In this document: positions 54,419-62,893 of the stretch, one piece after another
Position numbering within the stretch: the stretch's first letter is position 1
Layout of the letters: every line of letters starts with the position of its first letter
From: Planctomycetota bacterium
GTDB taxonomy: Bacteria > Planctomycetota > MHYJ01 > JACQXL01
Length of the DNA stretch: 64,000 nt
Assembly (NCBI GenBank): GCA_016235865.1
Contig: JACRIK010000035.1
Location: 1 to 64,000, forward strand
Reading direction: 5' to 3'
The notes under the pieces: model-generated
The model's database searches: none
Told to the model about the DNA's origin: nothing
What the model saw: the letters and a program-made list of their open reading frames with translations, nothing else
Made by a program: the position numbers and the translations under genes

Positions 54419-55069
54419 ATGAAAAACGCTAACTCTATTGTGCTATTATCCGGCGGACTTGACTCCACGGTTTCCCTGGCCCTGGCTATCAGGAAAGGAC
54501 TCCAAGTAAAATTAGCCCTGACCTTTGATTACGGCCAGAAATCAGCCCAACAGGAAATCCGCTCGGCCCGGTTCCTGTGCCGAAAGTATCACATAAAGCA
54601 CCAGGTATTCAACCTGAAATGGCTGGGCAAACTTTCCCGTAATCCGCTGACTGATAAGAAACAGCCGGTTCCCAAGCGTATGGCGTCTCATCTGGTCTGG
54701 ATTCCCAATCGCAATGCCCTGTTCATAAATATCGCGGCCGCATTTGCCGAGGCGCTGGGCTATAAATACATCATCACTGGATTTAATAAAGAAGAAGCAA
54801 TCAATTTCCCGGACAACTCCATCCCCTTTATCAATGCCGTCAATAAGACACTCAAATACTCCACGCTCAAAGGCAATGTCAAGGTAGTCAGTTTTACCGC
54901 TAAGATGGACAAGAAGCAAATGACCAGCCAAGCCCTGAAGTTAGGGCTACCGCTGAACAAACTCTGGAGTTGTTATACGGGCGGCCTGCCTGCCGGTAGG
55001 CACGGCAAGACTCCCTGCGGGGTCTGCGAATCCTGTTTACACCGAGGCGGCAACGCCACTCCCCCTTAA
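54419..55069 (+). CDS. queC: 7-cyano-7-deazaguanine synthase
   Basis: Converts CDG to preQ0 in queuosine synthesis. The PP-loop is VLLSGGLDSTVSLAL (about residues 7-21), followed by FDYGQKSAQQEI and VWIPNRNALFINIAAAFAEALG. The C-terminal zinc site CYTGG...CGVCESC is intact but its first spacing is about 8 residues longer than usual, because a near-palindrome (54987-55002) has been inserted in frame. No other queuosine genes are nearby. Confidence 0.92.
   Translation: MKNANSIVLLSGGLDSTVSLALAIRKGLQVKLALTFDYGQKSAQQEIRSARFLCRKYHIKHQVFNLKWLGKLSRNPLTDKKQPVPKRMASHLVWIPNRNALFINIAAAFAEALGYKYIITGFNKEEAINFPDNSIPFINAVNKTLKYSTLKGNVKVVSFTAKMDKKQMTSQALKLGLPLNKLWSCYTGGLPAGRHGKTPCGVCESCLHRGGNATPP
54987..55002. 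repeat. Palindrome inside the queC zinc-site loop
   Basis: TGCCTGCCGGTAGGCA, self-complementary apart from one G:T pair. It encodes the extra LPAGRHG-type residues between the zinc cysteines. A related CCTACCGGTAGG core is at 56673-56684. Confidence 0.6.
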
Positions 55070-55070
55070 T

Positions 55071-55224
55071 GAGACTGTGTCATAATGTCATTGCGAGGAG
55101 CGGAGCGACGAAGCAATCTCATGTTTCCCTCATAAAATAGAGATTGCCACGCTCCCGGAGTTTACCCCGTCGTATGACGGGGGTCGCTCGCAATGACAAA
55201 AAAAATGGGTTGCGACACAGTCTC
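55071..55224. repeat. 154-bp composite repeat with 11-bp terminal inverted repeats
   Basis: Bounded by GAGACTGTGTC (55071-55081) and GACACAGTCTC (55214-55224). Inside is the widespread GTCATTGCGAGGAGC...GCTCGCAATGAC palindromic repeat, itself interrupted by CCCCGTCGTATGACGGGGG. No gene is encoded. Confidence 0.7.
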
Positions 55225-55962
55225 AACAAAGGGGGTCAGGGGGTTGTGGGCATTTCTAAGGGGTAATTCTTACCGCAACTTATTAAACTTCATAGAGTTA
55301 GGTTATCTTACCCTTATGTCTGTATTTCTTCCCCGGAGTCCCGGATTTCTTTCCGGGAGTCCCGGATTTCTTTCCGGTAACTACGGATTTCTTCCCTGTA
55401 ACTACAGATTTCGTCCCGGTAGCTACGGATTTCTTCCCCGTAACTACAGATTTCTTCCCCGTAACTACGGATTTCTTCCCTGTAACTACAGATTTCTTCC
55501 CTGTAACTACGGATTTCTTCTCCGTAACTACGGATTTCTTCCCTGTAACTACGGATTTCTTCCCCGATGCATCGGAATCTTTCCGCCCTAAGACGGAATC
55601 TTTCCACCCTAAGACGGAAACCTTCAGCCCCTGGGGATAAATCACTTGTTTATGGCCTGTAGTCAATCGGCTCTGGCTTATAGTCAACTGTCTATGACTT
55701 ATAGCCAATCATCCCTGACTCAGGTATAATCATCCTTGAACCAGGTACAGTCGTCCCTGACTCAGGTACAGTCGTCTCTGACCCAAGGGGATGTCCTTAT
55801 AACCCGTGGCGATGCCGCGAAGCTCATAGAAAGGTGAATAAGGAAGGGTAAAAGGCTGTCTTGGGAAAACGCAGGCCTGGAAGTCAGATATTTAAGGAGT
55901 TACAGAGGCAGGTGGGTGTCACCGGCCCTTGAATTCCCGCTTGCCCGCTTGGAACTTAGGCG
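55225..55962. other. 738-bp gene-free stretch holding the 21-bp array
   Basis: Contains the tandem array (55324-55785), then about 180 bp without recognisable features. Long open frames on both strands over the array (heptapeptide repeats) follow from a 21-bp unit lacking stops; no start signal or export signal supports a real protein. Confidence 0.5.
55324..55785. repeat. 21-bp tandem array (22 units)
   Basis: Twenty-two units of exactly 21 bp that drift in sequence along the array. Early units share ATTTCTTCCC plus a dyad: CCGTA-AC-TACGG (units 7, 10), CTGTA-AC-TACAG (units 4, 8), CCGGGA-G-TCCCGG (unit 2), CCGATGCATCGG (unit 12). Late units (16-22) use TAGTCA...TGACT-type dyads. Paired changes in the two arms suggest the dyad is kept. 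Confidence 0.9.
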
Positions 55963-56568
55963 TTATTTACCATATATGGATTTGTTGGGGACATTATTAT
56001 TCATAGAAGACACAAGTGCAAACTTGCCAAGGAATGAAATATCCATCTCTTTTTTTATTGCATTAGATTTGTCGGACAACCAAGGGTATTCTATTATTTT
56101 TGCTTTAACCTCAACTGTTATTGGCGTTTTAATTACTGTATTATTGAATTTAAAAGATACATTCCCTTTATAACTACGGGGAAAAGTACTTGTTCCATAT
56201 CCCTCCCATGAAATAGGAGAAATCTGTTCTAATTTTTTATGTCCCGCATCATACAAAACCACTGCAACATCCTCCCATTTAACATCTCCTTTATAATGCA
56301 AGATTTCGAACATTACCTTAAAGATGCCATCTTGCCATCTAAGTAAAATCGTATTTCTTGAAACCTCCAAATTATTATCTTTTGTGATAATTGTTATTTC
56401 ATTATCCTTGATTAATTGCCGCGTGTTTTCAGAGTCAGCAACTATAATGGGCACGCAAGTGATTTTACTGTAAGCACTCGTGTTAATCTCATTATTGTCA
56501 AGTGTGCAACAACTAATACAACAGTAAAAAAATATTAGCCTTATTGGAATTAACAAATATCTACACAT
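55963..56568 (-). CDS. AT-rich putative lipoprotein
   Basis: About 201 residues. The start MCRYLLIPIRLIFFYCCISC is chosen because GGAGG lies just upstream; it is a lipoprotein-like signal with CISC/SCC as lipobox. The mature part is beta-rich with no motif recognised. Codon use is markedly more AT-rich than carB next door, so it may be acquired. Function unknown. Confidence 0.55.
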   Translation of the reverse strand: MCRYLLIPIRLIFFYCCISCCTLDNNEINTSAYSKITCVPIIVADSENTRQLIKDNEITIITKDNNLEVSRNTILLRWQDGIFKVMFEILHYKGDVKWEDVAVVLYDAGHKKLEQISPISWEGYGTSTFPRSYKGNVSFKFNNTVIKTPITVEVKAKIIEYPWLSDKSNAIKKEMDISFLGKFALVSSMNNNVPNKSIYGK

Positions 56569-56671
56569 ATTACCTCCATCTAATTTTCCCTGTGACACAC
56601 ACCTCGCCTCCAATTGACTTTTTATGCTCCAAGTATATATAACGCTGCTTTTGATGTCAATTGAAATCCAC

Positions 56672-56685
56672 ACCTACCGGTAGGT
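56672..56685. repeat. ACCTACCGGTAGGT palindrome at the carB stop
   Basis: A perfect 14-bp palindrome that supplies the carB stop codon (TAG on the minus strand). It ends the repeat-derived C-terminal extension of CarB. Confidence 0.65.
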
Positions 56686-59600
56686 AGATTCGCTATGTGC
56701 GGTCCCTTCGGGTTCGTGTGTATCTGTGTGCATCTGTGGTTTCAAATTCCGGTGTTTTGAATTACCAAGATATTCATTAAGCGAGAAGACCTGCATCTGG
56801 CCTTTGCGGACTAGTTCAATGGCATTGGCCGCGGCCCGGGCCGCGGTGATAGTGGTGATAAACGGTATGCCCAGTTCCACAGCCAGACGCCGCATCCGAT
56901 AGCCGTCCCGTTTTGGGCCGCTACCCTCGGTCGGCGTATTAATAATAAGTTTGACCTTACCTTCCCGCATCAGCGAGAGCGCATTGGGCGTCTGCCGTTC
57001 ACTGATGCGCCAGACCGTGGTCACCGGAACTTTATTATTAACTAAATACTGCGCCGTGCCTTTGGTGGCAATAATCGTCAGTCCGTTTTCCGTTAGTTTG
57101 CGGGCAATCGGGGCTATCTTTTCCTTGTCCGAATCGCAGACCGTGATATAGACCTGGCCTTCGGTCGGCAGAGAATTCCCGGCCGCCAGCAACGCCTTGT
57201 AATAGGCCAGGCCGAATGATTTGTCTATGCCCATGACCTCGCCGGTCGATTTCATCTCCGGCCCCAGAATGGCATCCACACCGGGCAGTTTCATAAACGG
57301 GAATACCGGCGCCTTGACCGAGACATAATCCACCTGCACCATTTCAATCAGTCCGAGTTGCTTGAGCGTGGCTCCGAGCATCAGTTTCGTGGCAATCTTA
57401 GCCATGGGCACGCCGATGGTCTTGGAGACATAAGGCACGGTCCGGCTGGCCCGCGGGTTGGCCTCAATCATATAAACCTTGTTGTCCTTGACCGCCAACT
57501 GGATGTTAATCAGCCCGATGGTCTTCAATGCCAGCGTCACCTCTCTGGTGATGCGCTTGATTTCGGCAATAATCTCCGGCTTAAGCGTCTGGGTCGGTAT
57601 GACACAGCCGGCATCGCCGGAATGCACCCCGGCTTCTTCAATATGCTCCATAATCGCGCCGATAAAAACATCCGTGCCGTCCGACAGCGCGTCCACGTCT
57701 ATCTCCACGGCATTGGAGATATATTTATCCACCAGCACCGGATGCTTTTTGGATATCCGGGCCGCCGAGGTGATATAGAATTCCAGGTCCTTTTCGTTAT
57801 GGACGATTTCCATGCCCCGCCCGCCCAGGACATAACTGGGCCGGACCAGGACCGGGTAGCCAATCTTGCCGGCCAGTTCGCGCACCTCGTCAAATGAATA
57901 ACCGGTATGCCCTTCGGGCTGGATAACGCCCATCTTGCGCATGAGCGCCTCAAACCTGCGCCGGTCTTCGGCCATGTCTATGGAATCAGCCGGCGTGCCG
58001 AATATCTTGGTCTTAAGGTCTTTTCTCCGGCTCAACTCGGCCTGCAGCGGCATAGCCAGATTAACCGAGGTCTGGCCGCCGAACTGGACCACCACGCCAT
58101 CCGGATTTTCCAGTTCAATGACATTCATGACATCCTCAAAGGTCAGCGGCTCGAAATAGAGCCGGTCTGAGATGTCGTAGTCCGTGGACACGGTCTCGGG
58201 ATTATTATTTATGATGATGGCCTTGATGCCCTGTTCGCGCAGGGCCATGACGCCGTGCACACAGCAGTAATCAAATTCAATGCCCTGGCCGATGCGGATG
58301 GGCCCGCCGCCCAGGATGAGAACCTTGGTCGGTTGGCCGGTCTGCCGGTCTGCCGGTCTATCGGTTTGACTGGCTGACTGGCTGACTGGCTGACTGGTTA
58401 ACTGGCTTTCGTATGTCGAGTAGAAATACGGTGTCTTGGCCTCAAACTCAGCCGCGCAGGTGTCCACCATCTTATATGAAACGTTTATGCCCAACGCCTG
58501 GCGATGCGCCGTAATCTTCGGCTCGTCCATTCCCAGCACATAACCGATATATTCGTCTGAGAATCCCATCTGTTTCAGGTGATAGAAAAATTCCTTATCC
58601 AGCTTGCCGAAACCACGCAGTTTCAATTCCTGTTCGGCCTTTACTATATTATGAAGCTTATTAATAAAGAAGATGTCCCATTTGGTAATGTCGGCCAGCG
58701 TGGTCGGCTGGTAACCACGGCGCAGTGCCTCGACAATGGCAAAGAGACGCTTGTCAGTCGGCTCAACCAGTTCGCTCAACAGCGTGGACTTGGACCAGGC
58801 CTCGGGCTCAATGGCAATCCGGTCCGTCTCCAGCGACCGCACCGCCTTCATAATGGATTCCTCGACCGTCCGGCCGATGGCCATGACCTCGCCGGTGGAT
58901 TTCATCTGGGTGCCGATGCGCCGGTCCACAGTCCGGAACTTGTCAAACGGCCAGCGCGGGATTTTCATCACTACATAATCCAAAGCCGGCTCAAACGAGG
59001 CAAAGGTCTTGCCGGTAACTGAATTGGGAATCTCATCCAGCGCCAGCCCGACGGCAATCTTGGCCGCCACCCGGGCAATCGGATAGCCGGTGGCCTTGGA
59101 TGCCAGGGCCGAGGAACGCGAGACGCGCGGATTAACCTCTATCACCCGGTATTGTCCGTTGGCCGAATTAAGCGCAAACTGGACATTGCATCCGCCTTCG
59201 ATGCCCAGCGCCCGGATAATCTTCAAGGAAGCATTGCGGAACATCTGGTGGTCGCGATCCGACAGGGTCTGGGACGGCGCTATGACAATACTCTCTCCGG
59301 TATGGACGCCCATCGGGTCCAGGTTTTCCATATTGCAGATGATGATGCAGTTATCGTTCTTGTCGCGCATGACCTCGTATTCATATTCCGCCCAGCCCAG
59401 CACGCATTCCTCAACCAGCACCTGCTTGATACGCGAATAACTCAGGCCCAGGGTAACGATTTCCTCCAGCTGTTCCTTATTCTCGGCAATGCCGCTACCC
59501 GTGCCGCCCAGGGTATAGGCCGCCCGGATAATCACCGGATAGCCGCCCACCTGGTCAATCACGGACAAGACCTCTTCCAGCGTATGGCAGGCCACGCTGC

Positions 59601-60033
59601 GCGGGGTGGGTTCCTTGATATCGTGCATCAACTGGCGGAACAGGTCACGGTCTTCGGAGGCCGCTATGGTTTTGGAAGAACTGCCTAATAATTCCACATT
59701 ATATTTCTTGAGGACGCCTAACTCAGCCAATTCACTGCAGAGATTAAGGGCCGTCTGCCCGCCCATGCCGGACAGGATACCCTGGGGCCGTTCCTTCTCG
59801 ATAATCCGGGTAAGCATCTCGGCCGTCAATGGCTCGACATAGGTTACATCGGCCGTCTCGATATCGGTCTGGATGGTGGCCGGGTTGGAATTTACCAGCA
59901 CCACCTGATAGCCCTCTTCACGGAGCGAGCGGCAGGCCTGGGTGCCGGAGAAATCAAACTCCGCCGCCTGGCCGATAACAATCGGGCCGGAGCCGATTAT
60001 CATTAACTTCTTAAGGTCAGTTCTTTTTGGCAT
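56674..60033 (-). CDS. carB: Carbamoyl-phosphate synthase large subunit
   Basis: Makes carbamoyl phosphate for arginine and pyrimidines. Two homologous halves, each with an ATP-grasp domain: N-half GSGPIVIGQAAEFDFSGTQA, SGMGGQTALNL and EVNPRVSRSSALASKATGYP; C-half GGGPIRIGQGIEFDYC, QFGGQTSVNLA and EANPRASRTVPYVSKTIGVP; then an MGS-like regulatory domain near 950-1070. At 1119 residues it is about 45 too long: some 24 residues (PVSQSASQTDRPADRQ and flanks) come from an 8-bp tandem repeat at the junction of the halves, and about 19 C-terminal residues come from intergenic repeats. Confidence 0.97.
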   Translation of the reverse strand: MPKRTDLKKLMIIGSGPIVIGQAAEFDFSGTQACRSLREEGYQVVLVNSNPATIQTDIETADVTYVEPLTAEMLTRIIEKERPQGILSGMGGQTALNLCSELAELGVLKKYNVELLGSSSKTIAASEDRDLFRQLMHDIKEPTPRSVACHTLEEVLSVIDQVGGYPVIIRAAYTLGGTGSGIAENKEQLEEIVTLGLSYSRIKQVLVEECVLGWAEYEYEVMRDKNDNCIIICNMENLDPMGVHTGESIVIAPSQTLSDRDHQMFRNASLKIIRALGIEGGCNVQFALNSANGQYRVIEVNPRVSRSSALASKATGYPIARVAAKIAVGLALDEIPNSVTGKTFASFEPALDYVVMKIPRWPFDKFRTVDRRIGTQMKSTGEVMAIGRTVEESIMKAVRSLETDRIAIEPEAWSKSTLLSELVEPTDKRLFAIVEALRRGYQPTTLADITKWDIFFINKLHNIVKAEQELKLRGFGKLDKEFFYHLKQMGFSDEYIGYVLGMDEPKITAHRQALGINVSYKMVDTCAAEFEAKTPYFYSTYESQLTSQPVSQSASQTDRPADRQTGQPTKVLILGGGPIRIGQGIEFDYCCVHGVMALREQGIKAIIINNNPETVSTDYDISDRLYFEPLTFEDVMNVIELENPDGVVVQFGGQTSVNLAMPLQAELSRRKDLKTKIFGTPADSIDMAEDRRRFEALMRKMGVIQPEGHTGYSFDEVRELAGKIGYPVLVRPSYVLGGRGMEIVHNEKDLEFYITSAARISKKHPVLVDKYISNAVEIDVDALSDGTDVFIGAIMEHIEEAGVHSGDAGCVIPTQTLKPEIIAEIKRITREVTLALKTIGLINIQLAVKDNKVYMIEANPRASRTVPYVSKTIGVPMAKIATKLMLGATLKQLGLIEMVQVDYVSVKAPVFPFMKLPGVDAILGPEMKSTGEVMGIDKSFGLAYYKALLAAGNSLPTEGQVYITVCDSDKEKIAPIARKLTENGLTIIATKGTAQYLVNNKVPVTTVWRISERQTPNALSLMREGKVKLIINTPTEGSGPKRDGYRMRRLAVELGIPFITTITAARAAANAIELVRKGQMQVFSLNEYLGNSKHRNLKPQMHTDTHEPEGTAHSESTYR
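58329..58408. repeat. 8-bp tandem repeat inside carB
   Basis: Ten 8-bp units in a row (versions of CCGGTCTG grading into ACTGGCTG). It lies exactly at the linker between the two halves of CarB and is read in frame as a Ser/Gln/Thr/Asp-rich segment. Copy number must change by three units to keep frame. Confidence 0.8.
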
Positions 60034-60042
60034 AGACTAAAA

Positions 60043-60690
60043 TTAAATTAATTGATAACTCAACAACCAATAATATTGCAACTTCCGGAATTTAACGCCT
60101 GTAGCAATCCCGGCTAATCGGTTGTGTATAAACTCTTCATCAGGGAAATTCTTTAAAACCATATGTTCAGTCCCGTCAGCCAGCTTCCCGACCTGATAAG
60201 TATTGCCTTCATTATCCTGTTTGGCAATCGGCGTGCTGCTGCCGGGCGCATAAAGATTATCAACAAAAACCACCTTACCATTTGGCCTGATTTTCTGATT
60301 GGACACTCGCAAGAACTCCGCTAATCGCTGTATTGGAACATGAGACCAGATAAAACATCCGCACCCGGCATCAAACTCATCCTTGACATTATCCAACTTG
60401 TATATATCCGCGATTTCAACCCTGACATTATTTTTGGGATAGTCCTTCCGTTCGGCTAATTCCAAAACCTCTTTGTTAATATCAGTAGCTAAAATAGACC
60501 TGGCGGATTGGGCAATATATTGCGTCCAGTATCCGGTACCGCAGGCAATTTCCAGCACATTCAATTCTGACAGTTCGTTTCGCAGATAATCAATTATCAC
60601 AGGGATATCCTGTTGCCGTTCCGGCTTCTGGTATATTTTCTCATATTCCAGTGCCCGCCGGGCGTAATATTCAATTAAATCATCACTCAT
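60043..60690 (-). CDS. Class I SAM-dependent methyltransferase
   Basis: 215 residues with the SAM-binding motif I VLEIACGTGYWTQYIA (about 41-56), the acidic ILATDINKEVLELAE (about 64-78) and a FDAGCGCFIWSHVP post-II region. Methyltransf_25-type small-molecule methylase; substrate unknown. It sits between carA and carB with 9- and 12-bp gaps, so it is in their operon, an unusual place. Confidence 0.8.
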   Translation of the reverse strand: MSDDLIEYYARRALEYEKIYQKPERQQDIPVIIDYLRNELSELNVLEIACGTGYWTQYIAQSARSILATDINKEVLELAERKDYPKNNVRVEIADIYKLDNVKDEFDAGCGCFIWSHVPIQRLAEFLRVSNQKIRPNGKVVFVDNLYAPGSSTPIAKQDNEGNTYQVGKLADGTEHMVLKNFPDEEFIHNRLAGIATGVKFRKLQYYWLLSYQLI

Positions 60691-60702
60691 AACTTATACG
60701 AA

Positions 60703-61830
60703 CTACCGACTACTGTTTACTTGTTCGATGAATTTATCGAACAAGTATTTACTGTCCCATGGGCCGGGCGAGGCCTCGGGATGATACTGAACCGAGAATA
60801 TCGGCAGTTTCTTATGCCTCATCGCCTCAACCGTTCCGTCATTGACATTCAACGCGGTGATTTCTATATCCGCCGGAATAGAATTCTGGTCCACGGCAAA
60901 CCCGTGGTTCTGAGAGGTGATATAAACCCGGTGGTCGGATGCGAATTTCACCGGCTGATTAGCGCCCCGATGCCCGAACTTGAGTTTATAGGTCTTGGCC
61001 CCGAAGGCCAGGGACAGAATCTGGTGCCCCAGGCAGATGCCCATTATCGGGTATTTTTCATATACAGCCCGGATGGTCTGGACCACGGTAGCTATAATCT
61101 CAGGATGTGCCGGGTCGCCCGGCCCGTTGGAAACCAGAATCCCGTTTGGCGCGATATTATTTATCTCGTCAGGCAAGGTATTATATGGCGCCCGGATAAC
61201 CGTGCAGCCCCGCTGGGTCAGCTCGCGAATGATATTCATCTTGGTTCCGCAATCAATCAGCAGAATCTTCGGACCCTCTTTGCCAGAGTGATTCTCAGGA
61301 TGCAGGGTCACCGATGCCGAACAGGACACCTCAGACACCAGATTATATTTATCAGGCGACGGCATCATCTTGGCCTCGTAACGCAGGATATCCAGTTCGG
61401 AAGCCGAGATATTTCCGGCGCTGGTCTTGAGAATAGCCCGCAGGGTTCCGCTCTGGCGGGTCTTGATAGTCAGTTGCCGGGTATCTATGCCGGAGATACC
61501 GGGAATTCGGTGGCCTTTCAGGAAACTATCCACTGTCATTCCGGAAAATCTGTGAGAGGGTTGCTCGCAGAGTTCCCGGACCACAAACCCCTCGGCCTGA
61601 ATCTTCTCTGATTCCGAACATTCGGGACTGATGCCGTAGTTGCCGATTAACGGATAGGTCATCATCAGGATTTGGCCGTTGTATGACGGGTCGGTCAGTG
61701 CTTCCTGGTAGCCGGTCATACCGGTATTAAAAACGAGTTCGCCCTTGATGGTCTTTTCGCTGCCGAATCCGTTGCCGTGAATAATTGAACCGTCCTCTAA
61801 CACGAGGACCGCCTTAAGAGGTGCTGTCAT
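60703..61830 (-). CDS. carA: Carbamoyl-phosphate synthase small subunit
   Basis: Glutaminase subunit supplying ammonia to CarB. The N-terminal domain (LVLEDGSIIHGNGFG, FNTGMTGYQEALTDPSY) is followed by the class I amidotransferase domain with nucleophile MGICLGHQILSLAFG (Cys about residue 266) and FSVQYHPEASPGPWD (His about 351). Normal length, 375. First gene of carA-methyltransferase-carB. Confidence 0.96.
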   Translation of the reverse strand: MTAPLKAVLVLEDGSIIHGNGFGSEKTIKGELVFNTGMTGYQEALTDPSYNGQILMMTYPLIGNYGISPECSESEKIQAEGFVVRELCEQPSHRFSGMTVDSFLKGHRIPGISGIDTRQLTIKTRQSGTLRAILKTSAGNISASELDILRYEAKMMPSPDKYNLVSEVSCSASVTLHPENHSGKEGPKILLIDCGTKMNIIRELTQRGCTVIRAPYNTLPDEINNIAPNGILVSNGPGDPAHPEIIATVVQTIRAVYEKYPIMGICLGHQILSLAFGAKTYKLKFGHRGANQPVKFASDHRVYITSQNHGFAVDQNSIPADIEITALNVNDGTVEAMRHKKLPIFSVQYHPEASPGPWDSKYLFDKFIEQVNSSR

Positions 61831-61849
61831 TTAGTGATTTTTAGAACCT

Positions 61850-61879
61850 TATTTACTATTAAAAAAGCCAGCCTGTCAA
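61850..61879 (-). promoter_or_regulatory. Putative promoter of the carA operon
   Basis: Minus strand TTGACA (61879-61874), 18-bp spacer, TAAATA (61855-61850), 20 bp before the carA start. The -35 is perfect, the -10 fair. Confidence 0.5.
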
Positions 61880-61917
61880 CAAATTATGGAATATTTTTGA
61901 CAACTGGATTGAACAGA

Positions 61918-62886
61918 TTAGATTTTCCGCCGGGATAATTCGTTGCTATAGCGTATACCCAGAGTGGCAGCGTTTTCCTTGAGCCAGTCGGTCAGTTTAG
62001 TTGTGCATATCGGAGGCGAATGTGTGCATAGTAAACCAGCCATCAATCCTTTTATCTCATCCCTCGTGATAATTACATCTCCCATCATCTTGCCCATCAG
62101 CCAGCCGGACAGATATCCGATTATCGGCGGAATCGGAATAATCGGCCTGGTTACTCCGATGGCATCCCTGATTTGCCTGACCAATTCCCGATAAGTAAAT
62201 GTCTCAGGGCCAATGGCATCAATGATACAATTCTCTTTTCTCTGCCCTTGTTCAACAGCCAATCTGGCCAGGTCAACGGCATAGATGGGCTGAAGCCGGT
62301 AATTGCCACTACCGAATACGCCGAATATCGGGAAGTTTCTCAGGAACCAGGCGATATTATTTATCAGAATATCCTCTTTACCAAATATAATCGCCGGTCT
62401 GAGAATTGTATACGATAAACCTGATTCTATCAGGACGCGTTCCACCTTTGCCTTGCCGCTGAAATATTCCAATGGCGAATCCATTGAAGGATTAGTTACG
62501 CTGATATGAACCACCCTTTTTACCCCGGCCTGCTTAGCCGCAGCAAATAGTTTGGCGGAATTATCAACTGCATGAGCGAACGAGAAGTTCTTATGATTAA
62601 ATCTGACCCAGTAAGTGTTATAGAGAACCGCAGTCCCGCGCAGGGAATTAATAAGTCCCTCTGTGTTATCAAAATCCAGCGGATGAACTTTTATCTGACT
62701 TGTTGTATGGGATTTCAACTCCGGTTCCCCCTCACCTATCCTCTCCCCATTGGGGAGAGGGAAGGGTGAGGGGGCTAATTTATTCGTCAGCGTGTGGGTT
62801 TCATAACCCGCATCAATGAGTTGCCGGGCGATGTATCTGCCGGTATATCCGAACGCGCCGGTTACTGTATGAATCTCGGAGGGCAT
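61918..62886 (-). CDS. NAD(P)-binding epimerase-like protein (atypical SDR)
   Basis: 322 residues, NDUFA9/NmrA-like extended SDR. Nucleotide-binding TVTGAFGYTGRYIARQL (about 8-24), VLYNTYWVRFNH, VVHISVTNPSMDSPLEYFSGKAKVE and LRPAIIFGKEDILINNIAWFLR match a conserved group often seen in environmental bacteria. After the first strand pair (about residue 37) a segment APSPFPLPNGERIGEG is inserted; it is the translation of the palindrome at 62727-62774. The biochemical role is not known; a quinone- or respiratory-complex-linked role is possible from NDUFA9 similarity. Confidence 0.82.
   Translation of the reverse strand: MPSEIHTVTGAFGYTGRYIARQLIDAGYETHTLTNKLAPSPFPLPNGERIGEGEPELKSHTTSQIKVHPLDFDNTEGLINSLRGTAVLYNTYWVRFNHKNFSFAHAVDNSAKLFAAAKQAGVKRVVHISVTNPSMDSPLEYFSGKAKVERVLIESGLSYTILRPAIIFGKEDILINNIAWFLRNFPIFGVFGSGNYRLQPIYAVDLARLAVEQGQRKENCIIDAIGPETFTYRELVRQIRDAIGVTRPIIPIPPIIGYLSGWLMGKMMGDVIITRDEIKGLMAGLLCTHSPPICTTKLTDWLKENAATLGIRYSNELSRRKI
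62727..62774. repeat. Palindromic repeat inside the epimerase gene
   Basis: Outer arms CCCCCTCACC and GGGTGAGGGG, inner arms CTCTCCCCA and TGGGGAGAG. 48 bp = 16 codons, so the frame is kept. This 'PFPLPNGERIGEG'-coding palindrome is a familiar dispersed repeat in environmental genomes. Confidence 0.8.
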
Positions 62887-62893
62887 AATCTAA

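Noticed and set aside
55193-55708. Open frames on both strands over the 21-bp array, encoding heptapeptide repeats
   Set aside because: A 21-bp unit without stops is open in several frames at once; no signal peptide, ribosome-binding site or non-repeat domain supports a protein, and the dyad covariation is better explained at the DNA/RNA level.
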